Source: Streptomyces kronopolitis
GTDB taxonomy: Bacteria; Actinomycetota; Actinomycetes; Streptomycetales; Streptomycetaceae
Direction of reading: 5' to 3'
Assembly: GCF_014646275.1 (NCBI RefSeq)
Contig: NZ_BMND01000006.1
Span: 210,901-274,900, forward strand
DNA: 64,000 bases
Under the pieces are notes generated by a model. The model was given only the letters and a program-made list of their open reading frames with translations, was not told the origin of the DNA and ran no database searches. The translations under genes were made by a program, and so were the position numbers. Below, in pieces: positions 26,655 to 36,671 of the stretch. How positions within the stretch are numbered: the first letter of the stretch is position 1; each line of letters opens with the position of its first letter.

Positions 26655-27639
26655 GCCCTCAGTTCCCAAGGAAGCCATCGGCCACGGCGACGGCGGCTCC
26701 GCCGCGCTGGCCCTCGGCGAGGCGGAGTCGCTGGAGCGGCGGCCCGGCGCGGCCCCGCCCGGCGCCGGTCCGCCCGGCGGGGTGCCCGCCGGCAAGCCCC
26801 GCAGCCTGTGGAGCGACGCCTGGCACGATCTGTGCCGCAACCCCGTCTTCGTGGTCTCCGCGCTGGTCATCGTCTTCCTGGTGATCATCGCGATCTGGCC
26901 GCAGCTGATCGCCACCGGCAACCCCTACCGCGCCGACCTCGCCAAGGCGCAGCAGGGCTCCCAGCCCGGCCACCCCTTCGGCTTCGACACCCAGGGCCGG
27001 GACGTCTACACCCGGGTGGTCTACGGGGCCCGCGCCTCCATCACCGTCGGGGTCTGCGCCACGACCGGCGCGGCGCTGCTCGGCAGCCTGCTGGGCGGGC
27101 TGGCCGGCTTCTTCGGCGGCTGGTCGGACACCCTGCTCTCCCGGATCGCCGACATCTTCTTCGGCATCCCGGTGATCCTCGGCGGGCTGGTCTTCCTCTC
27201 GATGGTCGCCAGCACCACGGTCTGGCCGGTGGTCGGCTTCATCGTGCTGCTCGGCTGGCCGCAGGTCTCCCGGATCGCCCGCGGCTCGGTGGTCACCGCC
27301 AAGCAGAACGACTACGTCCAGGCCGCGCGGGCGCTGGGCGCCGGCAACGGGCGGATGCTGCTGCGGCACATCGCCCCGAACGCCGTCGCGCCGGTCATCG
27401 TCGTCGCCACCATCGCGCTCGGCACGTTCATCGCGCTGGAGGCGACGCTCTCCTACCTGGGCGCGGGGCTGAAGCCGCCCACCATCTCCTGGGGCATCGA
27501 CATCTCCACCGCCTCCCCGTACATCCGCAGCGCGCCGCACATGCTGCTGTGGCCGGCGGGTGCGCTGAGCATCACGGTGCTGGCGTTCATCATGCTCGGC
27601 GACGCGGTACGCGACGCCCTCGACCCCAAGTTGCGCTGA
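26647..27639 (+). CDS. Oligopeptide ABC transporter permease, DppC/OppC type
   Basis: A 330-aa permease. The first 55 residues are Gly/Pro/Ala-rich and cytosolic. LWSDAWHDLCRNPVFVVSAL starts the OppC N-terminal region and TM1. HPFGFDTQGRDVYTRVVYGA is the conserved C-subunit motif. QAARALGAGNGRMLLRHIAP is the EAA loop. It pairs with the preceding B-type permease to form the channel. Confidence 0.93.
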   Translation: MPEPSVPKEAIGHGDGGSAALALGEAESLERRPGAAPPGAGPPGGVPAGKPRSLWSDAWHDLCRNPVFVVSALVIVFLVIIAIWPQLIATGNPYRADLAKAQQGSQPGHPFGFDTQGRDVYTRVVYGARASITVGVCATTGAALLGSLLGGLAGFFGGWSDTLLSRIADIFFGIPVILGGLVFLSMVASTTVWPVVGFIVLLGWPQVSRIARGSVVTAKQNDYVQAARALGAGNGRMLLRHIAPNAVAPVIVVATIALGTFIALEATLSYLGAGLKPPTISWGIDISTASPYIRSAPHMLLWPAGALSITVLAFIMLGDAVRDALDPKLR

Positions 27640-27650
27640 GGAGCGGGAAG

Positions 27651-28691
27651 ATGACGCACCAGGAAGCCGCCCCGGAGCCAACGGGCACCGCGGCGGCCGT
27701 GGCCGAGCCGCCGCTGCTCGACGTCCGCGACCTGCGGGTGGAGTTCCGTACCCGCGACGGGGTGGCCAAGGCCGTCAACGGCGTCAGCTACCACGTGGCA
27801 CGGGGGCAGACCCTGGCGGTGCTCGGGGAGTCCGGCTCCGGCAAGTCCGTGACCGCACAGGCCGTGATGGGCATCCTCGACTCCCCGCCGGGCTTCCTCA
27901 CCGGCGGCGAGATCGTCTTCCAGGGGCGCGATCTGCTGACCCTGCGCAGGGAGGAGCGGCGCAGGATCCGCGGCGCGAAGATGGCGATGATCTTCCAGGA
28001 CGCGCTGTCCTCGCTGAACCCGGTCCTCAGCGTCGGGGCCCAGCTCGGGGAGATGTTCCAGGTCCACGAGGGGGTGTCCCGCAAGGAGGCGCGCGCCCGG
28101 GCCGTGGAGCTGATGGAGCGGGTCAAGATCCCCGCGGCCCGGGAGCGGGTGGGCGACTACCCGCACCAGTTCTCCGGCGGGATGCGCCAGCGGATCATGA
28201 TCGCGATGGCGCTGGCCCTGGGCCCGGACCTGATCATCGCGGACGAGCCGACCACGGCGCTGGACGTCACGGTCCAGGCGCAGGTGATGGACCTGCTGGC
28301 GGAGTTGCAGCGCGAGCTGACCATGGGACTGATCCTGATCACCCACGACCTGGGGGTGGTCGCGGACGTCGCCGACACCATCGCGGTGATGTACGCGGGC
28401 CGGATCGTCGAGACCGCCCCCGTCCACCAGCTCTACAAGGCGCCCGCGCACCCCTACACCCGCGGGCTGCTGGACTCCATCCCGCGGCTGGACCAGAAGG
28501 GCCGGCAGCTGTACGCGATCAAGGGCATGCCGCCCAATCTGACGGCCGTGCCGCCGGGCTGCCCCTTCCATCCGCGCTGCCCGCTGGTCCGGGACGTCTG
28601 CCGCACCGACCCCCCGCCGCTCTACGAGGTCGGACCGGGCCGGACCAGCGCCTGCCACTTCTGGAAGGAGACGCTCGATGGCGCACGATGA
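27651..28691 (+). CDS. Oligopeptide ABC transporter ATP-binding protein, DppD type
   Basis: A 346-aa ATPase. Walker A GESGSGKS, signature FSGGMRQR and Walker [12 protein letters not shown] are intact. The C-terminal Cys-rich extension ([15 protein letters not shown]) is the oligopeptide-type tail that in DppD relatives binds an Fe-S cluster. The start is the ATG at 27651, preceded by GAGCGGGAAG. The longer frame upstream runs through the permease gene. It overlaps the second ATPase by 14 bp. Confidence 0.93.
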   Translation: MTHQEAAPEPTGTAAAVAEPPLLDVRDLRVEFRTRDGVAKAVNGVSYHVARGQTLAVLGESGSGKSVTAQAVMGILDSPPGFLTGGEIVFQGRDLLTLRREERRRIRGAKMAMIFQDALSSLNPVLSVGAQLGEMFQVHEGVSRKEARARAVELMERVKIPAARERVGDYPHQFSGGMRQRIMIAMALALGPDLIIADEPTTALDVTVQAQVMDLLAELQRELTMGLILITHDLGVVADVADTIAVMYAGRIVETAPVHQLYKAPAHPYTRGLLDSIPRLDQKGRQLYAIKGMPPNLTAVPPGCPFHPRCPLVRDVCRTDPPPLYEVGPGRTSACHFWKETLDGAR

Positions 28692-29817
28692 CGCCGGGGC
28701 CCCGTCCTCCGGCACTCCGGCTCCCGGCACTCCGGCTCCCGGCGCCGGGCAGCCCGGCACCTCGGCCCCCGGCACCCCGGCGGCCGACTCCCCGGAACCG
28801 GTTCTGGAGGTCCGCGACCTGGTCAAGCACTTCCCGCTCACCCGGGGCGTGCTGGTCAAGAAGCAGGTCGGGGCGGTCCAGGCCGTCGACGGGGTCTCGT
28901 TCGACCTGCACCGGGGCGAAACCCTCGGCATCGTCGGCGAATCAGGCTGCGGCAAGTCCACCGTCGCCAAGCTGCTGGTCGGCCTCGAACACCCCACGGC
29001 CGGACAGATCCGCTACCGCGGCGAGGACATCAGCACCCTCTCCGGCCGGGCGCTGAAGGCGGTACGGCGCAACATCCAGATGGTCTTCCAGGACCCCTAC
29101 ACCTCCCTGAACCCCCGGATGACCGTCGGCGACATCATCGGCGAGCCCTACGAGATCCACCCCGAGGCGGCCCCCAAGGGAGAGCGCCGCAGAAGGGTCC
29201 AGGAACTCCTGGAGGTGGTCGGGCTCGACCCCGAGTACGTCAACCGCTATCCGCACCAGTTCTCCGGCGGCCAGCGCCAGCGCATCGGGATCGCCCGCGG
29301 ACTGGCGCTGCGCCCGGAGATCATCGTCGCCGACGAGCCGGTCTCCGCGCTGGATGTCTCCGTGCAGTCCCAAGTGGTCAATCTGCTGGAGCGGTTGCAG
29401 GACGAGTTCGGGCTGTCGTACGTCTTCATCGCGCACGATCTGTCCGTCGTGCGGCACATCTGCGACCGCGTCGCGGTGATGTACCTGGGCCGGCTCGCCG
29501 AACTCGGCACCGACGAGCAGATCTACGAGCACCCGACCCACCCCTACACCCAGGCCCTGCTGTCCGCCGTGCCCGTCCCCGACCCGGACGCCCGCACCCA
29601 CCGCGACCGCATCCTGCTCGCCGGCGACGTCCCCTCGCCCGCGAACCCGCCCTCCGGCTGCCGCTTCCGCACCCGCTGCTGGAAGGCACAGGACCGGTGC
29701 GCCGAGATCTCCCCGCCGCTGGAGGTCCCCGCGGAGTTCCGGCGGACACCGGGACCCGTGCGGCACCCGTCGGCCTGCCACTTCGCGGAGGAGCGCACGG
29801 TGGTGCCGAACGGGTAG
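28678..29817 (+). CDS. Oligopeptide ABC transporter ATP-binding protein, DppF type
   Basis: A 379-aa ATPase with an N-terminal Pro/Gly/Ala-rich tail built from imperfect repeats of PAPGTPAPG, followed by a standard domain. Walker [24 protein letters not shown], signature FSGGQRQR and Walker [12 protein letters not shown] are all present. The Cys-rich oligo_HPY tail ([13 protein letters not shown]) is near the end. It is the last gene of the rightward operon. Confidence 0.93.
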   Translation: MAHDDAGAPSSGTPAPGTPAPGAGQPGTSAPGTPAADSPEPVLEVRDLVKHFPLTRGVLVKKQVGAVQAVDGVSFDLHRGETLGIVGESGCGKSTVAKLLVGLEHPTAGQIRYRGEDISTLSGRALKAVRRNIQMVFQDPYTSLNPRMTVGDIIGEPYEIHPEAAPKGERRRRVQELLEVVGLDPEYVNRYPHQFSGGQRQRIGIARGLALRPEIIVADEPVSALDVSVQSQVVNLLERLQDEFGLSYVFIAHDLSVVRHICDRVAVMYLGRLAELGTDEQIYEHPTHPYTQALLSAVPVPDPDARTHRDRILLAGDVPSPANPPSGCRFRTRCWKAQDRCAEISPPLEVPAEFRRTPGPVRHPSACHFAEERTVVPNG

Positions 29818-29861
29818 CCGGGCGCCCGCCCCACGCCCCGTAGCCCGCCCCCACGCGCCGA

Positions 29862-29890
29862 AGCCCGCCTCCCGTAGGGGGAAGCGGGCT
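29862..29890. terminator. Bidirectional terminator between the two transporter operons
   Basis: AGCCCGC (29862-29868) and GCGGGCT (29884-29890) pair, with an inner CTCCC/GGGGG helix, between the convergent last ATPase genes of both transporters. Confidence 0.65.
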
Positions 29891-29909
29891 CCGGTGGCGT
29901 GCGGCCCGG

Positions 29910-31058
29910 TCAGCCGGTCGTGCCGGTCTCCTCGGCGGAGGCGGCCGGCGTGACGTCCTCGATCGCGGCCAGCGCCGGGTCGAGGATGATGTCCTCGTCC
30001 CGCGCCGCGGTCGTGGGCTCCTCGGGGAAGTGGCAGGCCGTCAGGTGGCCTCCGGAGTTGCCGCCGATCTGGACCAGCGGCGGCTCCTGGCTCGCGCACT
30101 TGTCCTGCGCCTTCCAGCAGCGGGTGCGGAACCGGCAGCCGGAGGGCGGGTTGACGGGGGAGGGGACGTCACCGGCGAGGCGGATGCGCTCGCGGTCCTC
30201 CTCCTCGCTCTCCACCAGCTTGGCCTCGGGCACCGCGGAGAGCAGCGCGTGGGTGTACGGGTGGCGCGGCCGGTTGTAGATGTCGTCGCGGGAGCCGACC
30301 TCGACGATCTTGCCGAGGTACATCACCGCGACCCGCTCGCTGAAGTGCCGCACGATCGCCAGGTCGTGGGCGATGAACAGGAACGCGATGCCCAGCTCGC
30401 GCTGGAGCTTCTGGAGCAGGTTGACGACCTGCGCCTGGATCGAGACGTCGAGCGCGGAGACCGGCTCGTCCGCGACGATCAGCTTCGGCTCCAGGGCGAG
30501 CGCGCGGGCCACCCCGATGCGCTGGCGCTGGCCGCCGGAGAACTCGTGCGGGAAGCGGTTGTAGTGCTCCGGGTTGAGGCCCACGGTCTCCAGGAGCTCG
30601 CGGATCCGCTTCTCCCGGCCGCCGGGCGGGTTGATCCCGTTGATCTCCATCGGGCCGCCGATGATGGTGCCCACCGTCTGCCGCGGGTTCAGCGAGGCGT
30701 ACGGGTCCTGGAAGATCATCTGGATCTCGGAGCGGACCGGGGCCAGCTCCTTGCGGCCGGCGTGGGTGATGTCCTGGCCCGCGTAGGTGACCTTGCCGGC
30801 GGTCGGCTCCATCAGGCGGGTCAGCAGCCGGCCGGTGGTGGACTTGCCGCAGCCCGACTCACCGACCAGGCCGAAGCTCTCGCCGGCGTGCACGGTCAGG
30901 TCGACGCCGTCGACCGCCTGCACCGCGCCGACCTTCCGCTTGAACGGGAAGCCGCCGTAGATCGGGAAGTGCTTGGTGAGGCCCTCGGCGGTGAGCAGCG
31001 GCTCGCCCGGCGTGGGCGCGGCGCCACGCGGCGCCGGGAGGGTGACGTTGTCTGTCAT
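29910..31058 (-). CDS. bldKE: Oligopeptide ABC transporter ATP-binding protein (BldKE-like)
   Basis: A 382-aa DppF-type ATPase. Walker [10 protein letters not shown], signature FSGGQRQR and Walker [12 protein letters not shown] are present, with the Cys-rich oligo_HPY tail ([13 protein letters not shown]) and a Thr/Ala-rich C-terminus. It is the last gene of the leftward operon, 12 bp after the DppD-type ATPase. The symbol is proposed from operon order: permease, lipoprotein, permease, ATPase, ATPase is the S. coelicolor bldKA-bldKE arrangement. Substrate identity is not shown by this sequence. Confidence 0.85.
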   Translation of the reverse strand: MTDNVTLPAPRGAAPTPGEPLLTAEGLTKHFPIYGGFPFKRKVGAVQAVDGVDLTVHAGESFGLVGESGCGKSTTGRLLTRLMEPTAGKVTYAGQDITHAGRKELAPVRSEIQMIFQDPYASLNPRQTVGTIIGGPMEINGINPPGGREKRIRELLETVGLNPEHYNRFPHEFSGGQRQRIGVARALALEPKLIVADEPVSALDVSIQAQVVNLLQKLQRELGIAFLFIAHDLAIVRHFSERVAVMYLGKIVEVGSRDDIYNRPRHPYTHALLSAVPEAKLVESEEEDRERIRLAGDVPSPVNPPSGCRFRTRCWKAQDKCASQEPPLVQIGGNSGGHLTACHFPEEPTTAARDEDIILDPALAAIEDVTPAASAEETGTTG

Positions 31059-31070
31059 GGTGGTAGCTCC

Positions 31071-32132
31071 CTAGCCCAGCCGGGGCTTGATCTGCTCGGT
31101 GAAGAGGGTCTGCTTCTGCTCGGCGCTCAGGTGGCACGCGGCGGCGCGCCCCGCCTCCAGCAGCGGCCGCTCGTCGGTGCACCGCGCCCCGCCGACCTCG
31201 GCGGTGAAGCCGCAGCGGGGGTGGAAGGCGCAGCCCGAGGGCGGGGTGAGCAGGCTCGGCGGGGAACCCGGGATCGGGTGCAGCGCCTCGCTGACGTCCG
31301 AGGACAGCCGCGGCATCGAGCTGAGCAGGCCCCAGGTGTACGGGTGGCGGGGCTGGGTGAGGATCTCCTTGACGGAGCCCCGCTCCACGGCCCGGCCGGC
31401 GTACATCACCAGCAGCTTGTCCGCCGTGTTGGCGACCACGCCGAGGTCGTGGGTGATCAGGATGATCGCGGAGCCGAACTCCTGCTGGAGGTCCTTGAGC
31501 AGGTCGAGGATCTGCGCCTGGACGGTGACGTCCAGGGCGGTGGTCGGCTCGTCCGCGATCAGCAGCTGGGGGTTGCAGACCAGCGCCATGGCGATCATCG
31601 CGCGCTGGCGCATACCGCCGGAGAACTGGTGCGGGTAGTCGTCCACCCGCAGGCTCGGCTGCGGGATGCCGACCTTGGTCAGCATCTCGATGGCGCGCTG
31701 GCGGCCCTCGCGCTTGCTCGCGCCGGTGTGCTTCATGAACGGCTCGGCGATCTGCCGGCCGACCGTGTAGTACGGCGACAGGGCGGTCAGCGCGTCCTGG
31801 AAGATCATCGCCATCTTGTTGCCGCGGAGCTTTTCCAGCGTCTTCTCGCGGGCCCCGGTCAGCTCGTCCCCGTCCAGGACGATCTCGCCGCCGATCTCGG
31901 TGGCCTTCGGGTTGTGCAGCCCCAGGATCGCGAGGTTGGTCACCGACTTGCCGGAGCCCGATTCACCGACGATGCCGAGCGTCTCGCCGCGTTCCAGGTC
32001 GAAGGAGAGACCGTCGACCGCCTTGACGATGCCGTCCTCGGTGGAGAACCGCACCTGCAGATCGCGGACGGACAGGAAGGGGTCGGACCCGGCCGGCACC
32101 GCGGTGCCTTCGGTCTTGGTGAGTGTGGTCAC
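31071..32132 (-). CDS. bldKD: Oligopeptide ABC transporter ATP-binding protein (BldKD-like)
   Basis: A 353-aa DppD-type ATPase. Walker A GESGSGKS, signature FSGGMRQR, Walker [12 protein letters not shown] and the Cys-containing tail ([19 protein letters not shown]) are visible. The start is GTG at 32132, with AGGAG 8 nt upstream. That ribosome site overlaps the stop of the preceding permease. The longer frame further upstream runs through the permease gene and is not coding. Confidence 0.87.
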   Translation of the reverse strand: MTTLTKTEGTAVPAGSDPFLSVRDLQVRFSTEDGIVKAVDGLSFDLERGETLGIVGESGSGKSVTNLAILGLHNPKATEIGGEIVLDGDELTGAREKTLEKLRGNKMAMIFQDALTALSPYYTVGRQIAEPFMKHTGASKREGRQRAIEMLTKVGIPQPSLRVDDYPHQFSGGMRQRAMIAMALVCNPQLLIADEPTTALDVTVQAQILDLLKDLQQEFGSAIILITHDLGVVANTADKLLVMYAGRAVERGSVKEILTQPRHPYTWGLLSSMPRLSSDVSEALHPIPGSPPSLLTPPSGCAFHPRCGFTAEVGGARCTDERPLLEAGRAAACHLSAEQKQTLFTEQIKPRLG

Positions 32133-32143
32133 TTCAGGCTCTC

Positions 32144-33115
32144 CTAGGACAGGCGCACGCGCGGGTCGATGAAGGCGTACGTCGCATCCACGATGATGTT
32201 GAACACCAGGATCAGGGCGGCGCTGAAGATCAGCACGCCCATGACCATGGGCAGATCGAGGGTGGTGACGGAGTCGATCGCCAGGCGGCCGATGCCGGCC
32301 AGCTGGAAGGTGAACTCGGTGATCATCGCGCCGCCGAACAGCGAGCTGAGGTCCATGCCGAGGATGGTCACGATGGGGATCAGCGATCCGCGCCAGGCGT
32401 AGCGCAGGAAGACGTACGAGCTGGCCATGCCCTTGGCCTTGGCCGTCCGGACGTGTTCCTCCTGCAGCTGCTCGATCATCGTCGAGCGGGACATACGGGT
32501 GTACTGCGCGGTGAAGATCGTCGACATCACGAGCCAGGGGAGCAGCAGCCCCATGAACCAGCCCGCGGGGTCCGAGGTGAAGTCCACGTACTTGGGGGAC
32601 TCCATGATGCCGCTGTAGACGAACAGGCCGAGCGCGATCGGACCGAGGATGTAGATCTGCGCCGAACTCAGCACCATCGAGACCGAGGTGAGGACCTTGT
32701 CCAGGACCGAGCCGCGCTTGTAGGCGGCGATCAGGCCGGTGCCCAGGCCCACGGTCAGGAACACCACGGCGCCGCCGATGGCCAGCGAGGCGGTGGTGGG
32801 CAGGCGGTCCATCATCGTCGACCAGACGTCCTGCTTGGTCGCGAAGGAGTAGCCGAAGCACGGTGCGCTGCAGTGGCCGATGGAGTAGTCGCGGCCGGCG
32901 AAGATGCCGACGAGGAAGTCCCAGAACTGGGTCGTCAGGGGCTTGTCGAGGCCGAGGTTCTGGTGGATCAGCGCGATGTTGTCCGCGGTGCAGTTCTTGC
33001 CGCAGGACATCGCGGCCGGGTCACCGGCACCGAAGAACACGAAGAAGGTGAAGGCACTGAGCAGAACAAGGATGACAACAGCGCCGAACGTCCGGCGAAG
33101 TAGGAATTGAAGCAT
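32144..33115 (-). CDS. bldKC: Oligopeptide ABC transporter permease (BldKC-like)
   Basis: A 323-aa DppB/OppB-type permease with about six helices. The protein starts with LQFLLRRTFGAVVILVLLSA. The EAA loop is VRTAKAKGMASSYVFLRYAW. A periplasmic insert after TM1 contains two Cys (SCGKNCTADN) and a further CSAPC, unusual for the family and perhaps disulfide-bonded. It follows the lipoprotein gene after a 131-nt gap that contains a long stem-loop, so it may be expressed at a lower level than the lipoprotein. Confidence 0.87.
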   Translation of the reverse strand: MLQFLLRRTFGAVVILVLLSAFTFFVFFGAGDPAAMSCGKNCTADNIALIHQNLGLDKPLTTQFWDFLVGIFAGRDYSIGHCSAPCFGYSFATKQDVWSTMMDRLPTTASLAIGGAVVFLTVGLGTGLIAAYKRGSVLDKVLTSVSMVLSSAQIYILGPIALGLFVYSGIMESPKYVDFTSDPAGWFMGLLLPWLVMSTIFTAQYTRMSRSTMIEQLQEEHVRTAKAKGMASSYVFLRYAWRGSLIPIVTILGMDLSSLFGGAMITEFTFQLAGIGRLAIDSVTTLDLPMVMGVLIFSAALILVFNIIVDATYAFIDPRVRLS

Positions 33116-33169
33116 GGCAGTTCGCTGCTCTCAGGACGGCGGCGGCAGTGGGTGTGAGGGGTGGCTGGG

Positions 33170-33221
33170 AAGGCCCCGGAGGGCGCGCGTTCCGCCGTGT
33201 GCGCGCTCTCCGGAGTGCCTT
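33170..33221 (-). terminator. Intra-operon stem-loop between bldKB-like and bldKC-like genes
   Basis: On the coding (minus) strand an arm of about 21 nt (33221-33201, ending GAGAGCGCGC) folds onto 33188-33170 (GCGCGCCCTCCGGGGCC then TT), with a 12-nt loop and one or two imperfections. It sits between a binding-protein gene and its permease. In ABC operons such stem-loops partly terminate transcription or protect the upstream mRNA, which gives more binding protein than permease. Confidence 0.6.
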
Positions 33222-33246
33222 CGTCAGACGAGGTGGTGCGCTCTCG

Positions 33247-35046
33247 TCACTTCTTGAGGAACAGCGTGTTCGGGTCGATGTAGCTGACGTCCAGGTTGTA
33301 GCGGGCGCCGCCGATGTTCGAGCCGTACAGCTGGAGCATCTTGGTGTAGAAGACCGGCGCGGCCGGGTTGACCTTCTCCACGATGTACTGGTGCAGCTTC
33401 TGCCACTCGGCGGTGGCCTTCGCGACGTCCGTGATCTTGGAGATGCGGGCGATCTCGGCGTTCACGTGCTTGTCGTTGACGTGCGAGTAGTTCGACGAGC
33501 CGTCCTGGATGGTGGTGCCGTCGTAGGACGGCGGGATGACGGTCGAGGCGTCCGGCCAGTCCTGGCCCCAGCCGGTCATGTAGATGTCGAAGCCGTTCTT
33601 GACCTTGCCCATCTGCTCGTACCAGGAGGCGGCGTCGACCTCCTTCTTCTGCACGTTGAAGCCGGCCTTGGTCAGCGCGTCCTCGATGACGACGGCTTCC
33701 TTCTGGCGCACCTCGGTGTTGGAGTAGGCGTAGACCAGCTTCATGCCGGTCTTGCCGGCCTCCTTGAGGAGCTTCTTGGCCTTCTCGGGCTCACCGTTGG
33801 GGTGCGAGATCTTGCCGTAGGGGTCGTAGCCCTTCTTGTAGCCCGCGACGGTCGGGGCGAGCAGACCGCCCGCGATCTCGCCGCCGTAGCTGCCGCCGTT
33901 GACCCGGACGATCTGCTGGTTCGGCAGGGCGTAGGTGATCGCGTCGCGGATCTTCTTGTCCTTGATGCGGTCCATGTTGAAGTTCATCTGCCACACGTAG
34001 GGCTGGTAGCCCTGGACCAGGCGCTTGCTGGCGTCGGCGTTGTCCAGCACGTTCTTGGTCAGTGTGGGGTCGACCGCGTTGGTGAAGCTGATCGCGTTCT
34101 TGGCCTCACCCTGGTCGGCCATCAGGCGCTTGGTGGAGTCCGAGGCCTGGTGGTTGAAGGTGATGTTGTACCCGTCCGGGTACTGGTGGCGCATGGCGTC
34201 CGTCTTCGGGTCCCAGTTCTTGTTCCGGACCAGCTGCATGGCCTTGCCGGACTTGAACGAGGCGATCTTGTACGGACCGGAGGACACCGGGGCGACGTCG
34301 TAGGCGTCCTTGGTGTCCTTCGCGCTGTCCGGGACGGCGCTGTAGCCGGGCATCGTCAGCGCGTAGGGCAGCTGCGAGTTCGGCTGCTTGAAGTGGAAGA
34401 TGACGGTCTTCGCGTCCGGGGTGTCCAGCACGGTCTTGGGCAGGTGGTCGCCCTTGTACGGACCGTCCGGCAGGGCCTTGCGGTAGGTGGTGCCGCCGCC
34501 CGACAGCCACTGCTGCACGTAGGTCGGACCGTCGGTGATGAACTTCGCGTACAGCCGCTCGATGCTGTGGCGGATGTCCTTCGAGGTGATCGGCGTGCCG
34601 TCCTCGAACTTGATGCCGTCCTTGAGCGTGTACTTCCAGGTCTTGCCGCCGTCGGACATCTGGCCGGCGTCGGTGGCGAGGTCGCCCACGACCTTGGCGT
34701 TGCCCTTGTCGTCCTGCTTGAAGCTGGTCAGGCCGCGGAAGATCAGCTGCGACAGCGCCTTCATGTCGCTGACGTACATCTGGCCCGGGTCCAGGTGGTT
34801 GTAGCTGTCACGCTGGTAGACCCGGATGGTGCCGCCGGAGTGGGCGTCCTTGACGGCGACGGCCGGGCCGACGGAGTCGGCGGCGGTGCCCATCGGGATC
34901 GCCTTGGCCTGGGCCGCGGCGTCCTTGTCGGTCTGCGACTTGTCCTGCCCGGAGCCGCTGCCGCCGCTGCACCCGGTGAGCGCGAGCGAGCCGGCCGCGA
35001 GGGCCACTATCGCCGCGCGTGCTCTGCGCGTAGAAAATGCGTTCAT
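33247..35046 (-). CDS. bldKB: Oligopeptide-binding lipoprotein (BldKB-like)
   Basis: A 599-aa extracytoplasmic lipoprotein. The signal peptide has lipobox ALTGC (Cys26), followed by a Gly/Ser linker. The SBP_bac_5 fold follows: GGTIRVYQRDSYNHLDPGQM, FEDGTPITSKDIRHSIERLY, DTPDAKTVIFHFKQPNSQLP, SSGPYKIASFKSGKAM and IRDAITYALPNQQIVR. Length matches S. coelicolor BldKB (about 600 aa) as I recall it, and position between the two permease genes is the bldK arrangement. BldK imports an extracellular oligopeptide needed for aerial mycelium formation. The orthology is inferred from order and length. Confidence 0.85.
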   Translation of the reverse strand: MNAFSTRRARAAIVALAAGSLALTGCSGGSGSGQDKSQTDKDAAAQAKAIPMGTAADSVGPAVAVKDAHSGGTIRVYQRDSYNHLDPGQMYVSDMKALSQLIFRGLTSFKQDDKGNAKVVGDLATDAGQMSDGGKTWKYTLKDGIKFEDGTPITSKDIRHSIERLYAKFITDGPTYVQQWLSGGGTTYRKALPDGPYKGDHLPKTVLDTPDAKTVIFHFKQPNSQLPYALTMPGYSAVPDSAKDTKDAYDVAPVSSGPYKIASFKSGKAMQLVRNKNWDPKTDAMRHQYPDGYNITFNHQASDSTKRLMADQGEAKNAISFTNAVDPTLTKNVLDNADASKRLVQGYQPYVWQMNFNMDRIKDKKIRDAITYALPNQQIVRVNGGSYGGEIAGGLLAPTVAGYKKGYDPYGKISHPNGEPEKAKKLLKEAGKTGMKLVYAYSNTEVRQKEAVVIEDALTKAGFNVQKKEVDAASWYEQMGKVKNGFDIYMTGWGQDWPDASTVIPPSYDGTTIQDGSSNYSHVNDKHVNAEIARISKITDVAKATAEWQKLHQYIVEKVNPAAPVFYTKMLQLYGSNIGGARYNLDVSYIDPNTLFLKK

Positions 35047-35150
35047 GGGATTCCAAGCACCTGCCTGTCAGTTGTTGACGAGATGTGCTGTCTGACGCAT
35101 CCCGGGCAGGCCCGGCAGGGGTGACAGCAAGCCCCCCTTCAAGTGGACGA

Positions 35151-36185
35151 TCAGCGCCCGGACTTGGGATCGAAGGCGTCGCGTACCGAGTCTCCGAGGA
35201 GGTTGAAGCACAGCACGAAGATCAGCATTGCTACGGCGGGGAAGAGCAAGAAGGTGGGGTCGTTCTCGTAGTAGTGCGCGCCCGCCTGGAAGAGCCGGCC
35301 CCAGTCGGGGGTCGGTTCCACGATGCCGACGCCCAGGAAGGACAGTCCCGCCTCGGAGGTCACGAACAGGGGCAGCATGTAGGTGCTCTGCACCAGGACC
35401 GGGGTGACGACGTTCGGCAGCAGCTCCTTGCGGATGATCCGCCAGGGTGAGGCACCGGTGATCTTCGCCGCCTCGACGAACTCCCGCTCGCGCAGGGAGA
35501 GCACCTGACCGCGCAGCAGTCGCGCCAGACCCATCCAGCCCAGGAACCACTGGACGATGATCAGGGCACAGACCCGCACATAGGTGGGCGTCTCGTCGCT
35601 GGGCGGCACGAAGAGCGCCACCACGACCGGCATGAACGCCACGAAGGTCAGCTGGCTGGGGAACGCCAGCAGGAAGTCGATCACCCGGCTGAGGAAGTAG
35701 TCGGTGCGGCCGCCGACGTAGCCGGCCGTGACACCGATCAGGATGCCGGTGATCACGGTCAGCAGGGTCACCGCGACGGAGATCCCCAGCGACATCCGCA
35801 TGCCGTAGACCAGCTGCATGAACACATCGCGGCCCAGGGACGGTTCGACACCGAACCAGTGCGAGGGGGAGATGCCCCCGTTGGCGCCGGAGGGGTAGCC
35901 GAACTCGTCGAGGAGGTTGGGGTCGTTGTTCCCGTAGAGCGTGTACGGGTCCTTGCCGTACACCGCGCTGATCACCGGAGCCAGGGCCGCGATGAGGAAG
36001 AAGGCCACCACGACGACCGCGCAGATGACGCCTGTGCGGTCGCGCTTGAAGCGCATCCACATCAATTGGCCGGGGGAACGGCCGACGAGCTCACCGCCCT
36101 TGCCCTTCTTTGCCTTCTTCAGACCTTCGGGCCCAAGTCCTGGGGTATCGGACTCTGCAGCCGCGGTCTGGGATGGACTAGTCAT
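35151..36185 (-). CDS. bldKA: Oligopeptide ABC transporter permease (BldKA-like)
   Basis: A 344-aa DppC/OppC-type permease. The cytosolic N-terminus is Lys-rich (GLKKAKKGKGGELVGRSPGQ). MWMRFKRDRTGVICAVVVVA begins TM1. SHWFGVEPSLGRDVFMQLVY is the C-subunit motif, and EAAKITGASPWRIIRKELLP is the EAA loop. It is the promoter-proximal gene of the leftward operon, with a GGGGGCA tract about 7 nt before the ATG. A 104-nt gap separates it from the lipoprotein gene. Confidence 0.87.
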   Translation of the reverse strand: MTSPSQTAAAESDTPGLGPEGLKKAKKGKGGELVGRSPGQLMWMRFKRDRTGVICAVVVVAFFLIAALAPVISAVYGKDPYTLYGNNDPNLLDEFGYPSGANGGISPSHWFGVEPSLGRDVFMQLVYGMRMSLGISVAVTLLTVITGILIGVTAGYVGGRTDYFLSRVIDFLLAFPSQLTFVAFMPVVVALFVPPSDETPTYVRVCALIIVQWFLGWMGLARLLRGQVLSLREREFVEAAKITGASPWRIIRKELLPNVVTPVLVQSTYMLPLFVTSEAGLSFLGVGIVEPTPDWGRLFQAGAHYYENDPTFLLFPAVAMLIFVLCFNLLGDSVRDAFDPKSGR

Positions 36186-36671
36186 CGCGAAGTGCCCCCG
36201 CGCCGAGTTCTCTTGGAACGTGAAGCGGCACCGATTCGCACCGCTGGATGAGCGGACTTTCGCAAGTTATTTACGGCGGAGTCAAGGGGATCGGGTGTGC
36301 TCATGCGCAGGTCGTCTGCTTCTTGAGCGAAGATTGCGCATATCGACGCCCGGGCGTGCTTGACAGGTGGGCGCCATGTGCGGCATGAGCGGACATATCG
36401 GATCAAACCGCTTTAACATGCTGGCAACTTCCCTGTCGCAACTCCGATATACGGACGCGCCATGATGAACAACGTACGGCCGTGCGGGTGCCGTAGACCG
36501 GCCGGGACGCCAGGTGGCGCCCCGGCCGGTCGCCGTTTGTGCGGGTTTTGTCCGTTGCGCCATTCGGGTCAGTTGTCCCCGCGCCGGGACTGCAGTAGAC
36601 CTGCGGTGGACACCCCCGCCGCGGGGGCGTCGTGACGATGCGAGAACAACGACGTGGACAGGGGGCAGGCC
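36186..36671. other. Long divergent intergenic region upstream of the bldK-like operon
   Basis: Almost 490 bp, AT-richer than its surroundings between about 36220 and 36470. It must carry the leftward transporter promoter and the rightward promoter of the membrane-protein gene. A perfect TTGACA occurs at 36360-36365 on the plus strand, but the best -10 candidates at the right spacing are poor. A strong hairpin lies at 36496-36531. No convincing reading frame was found. Confidence 0.5.
36496..36531. terminator. Isolated strong hairpin upstream of the membrane-protein gene
   Basis: GACCGGCCGGG (36496-36506) pairs with CCCGGCCGGTC (36521-36531), and CGCCA/TGGCG continue the stem inside, about 16 bp with one internal mismatch and a 2-nt loop. 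No gene ends here on either strand, so it may terminate a short RNA or be a leader structure. Confidence 0.5.

Noticed and set aside
30030..32147. A 705-codon plus-strand frame opposite the two leftward ATPase genes
   Set aside because: It spans two coding regions with intact Walker and signature motifs on the other strand.
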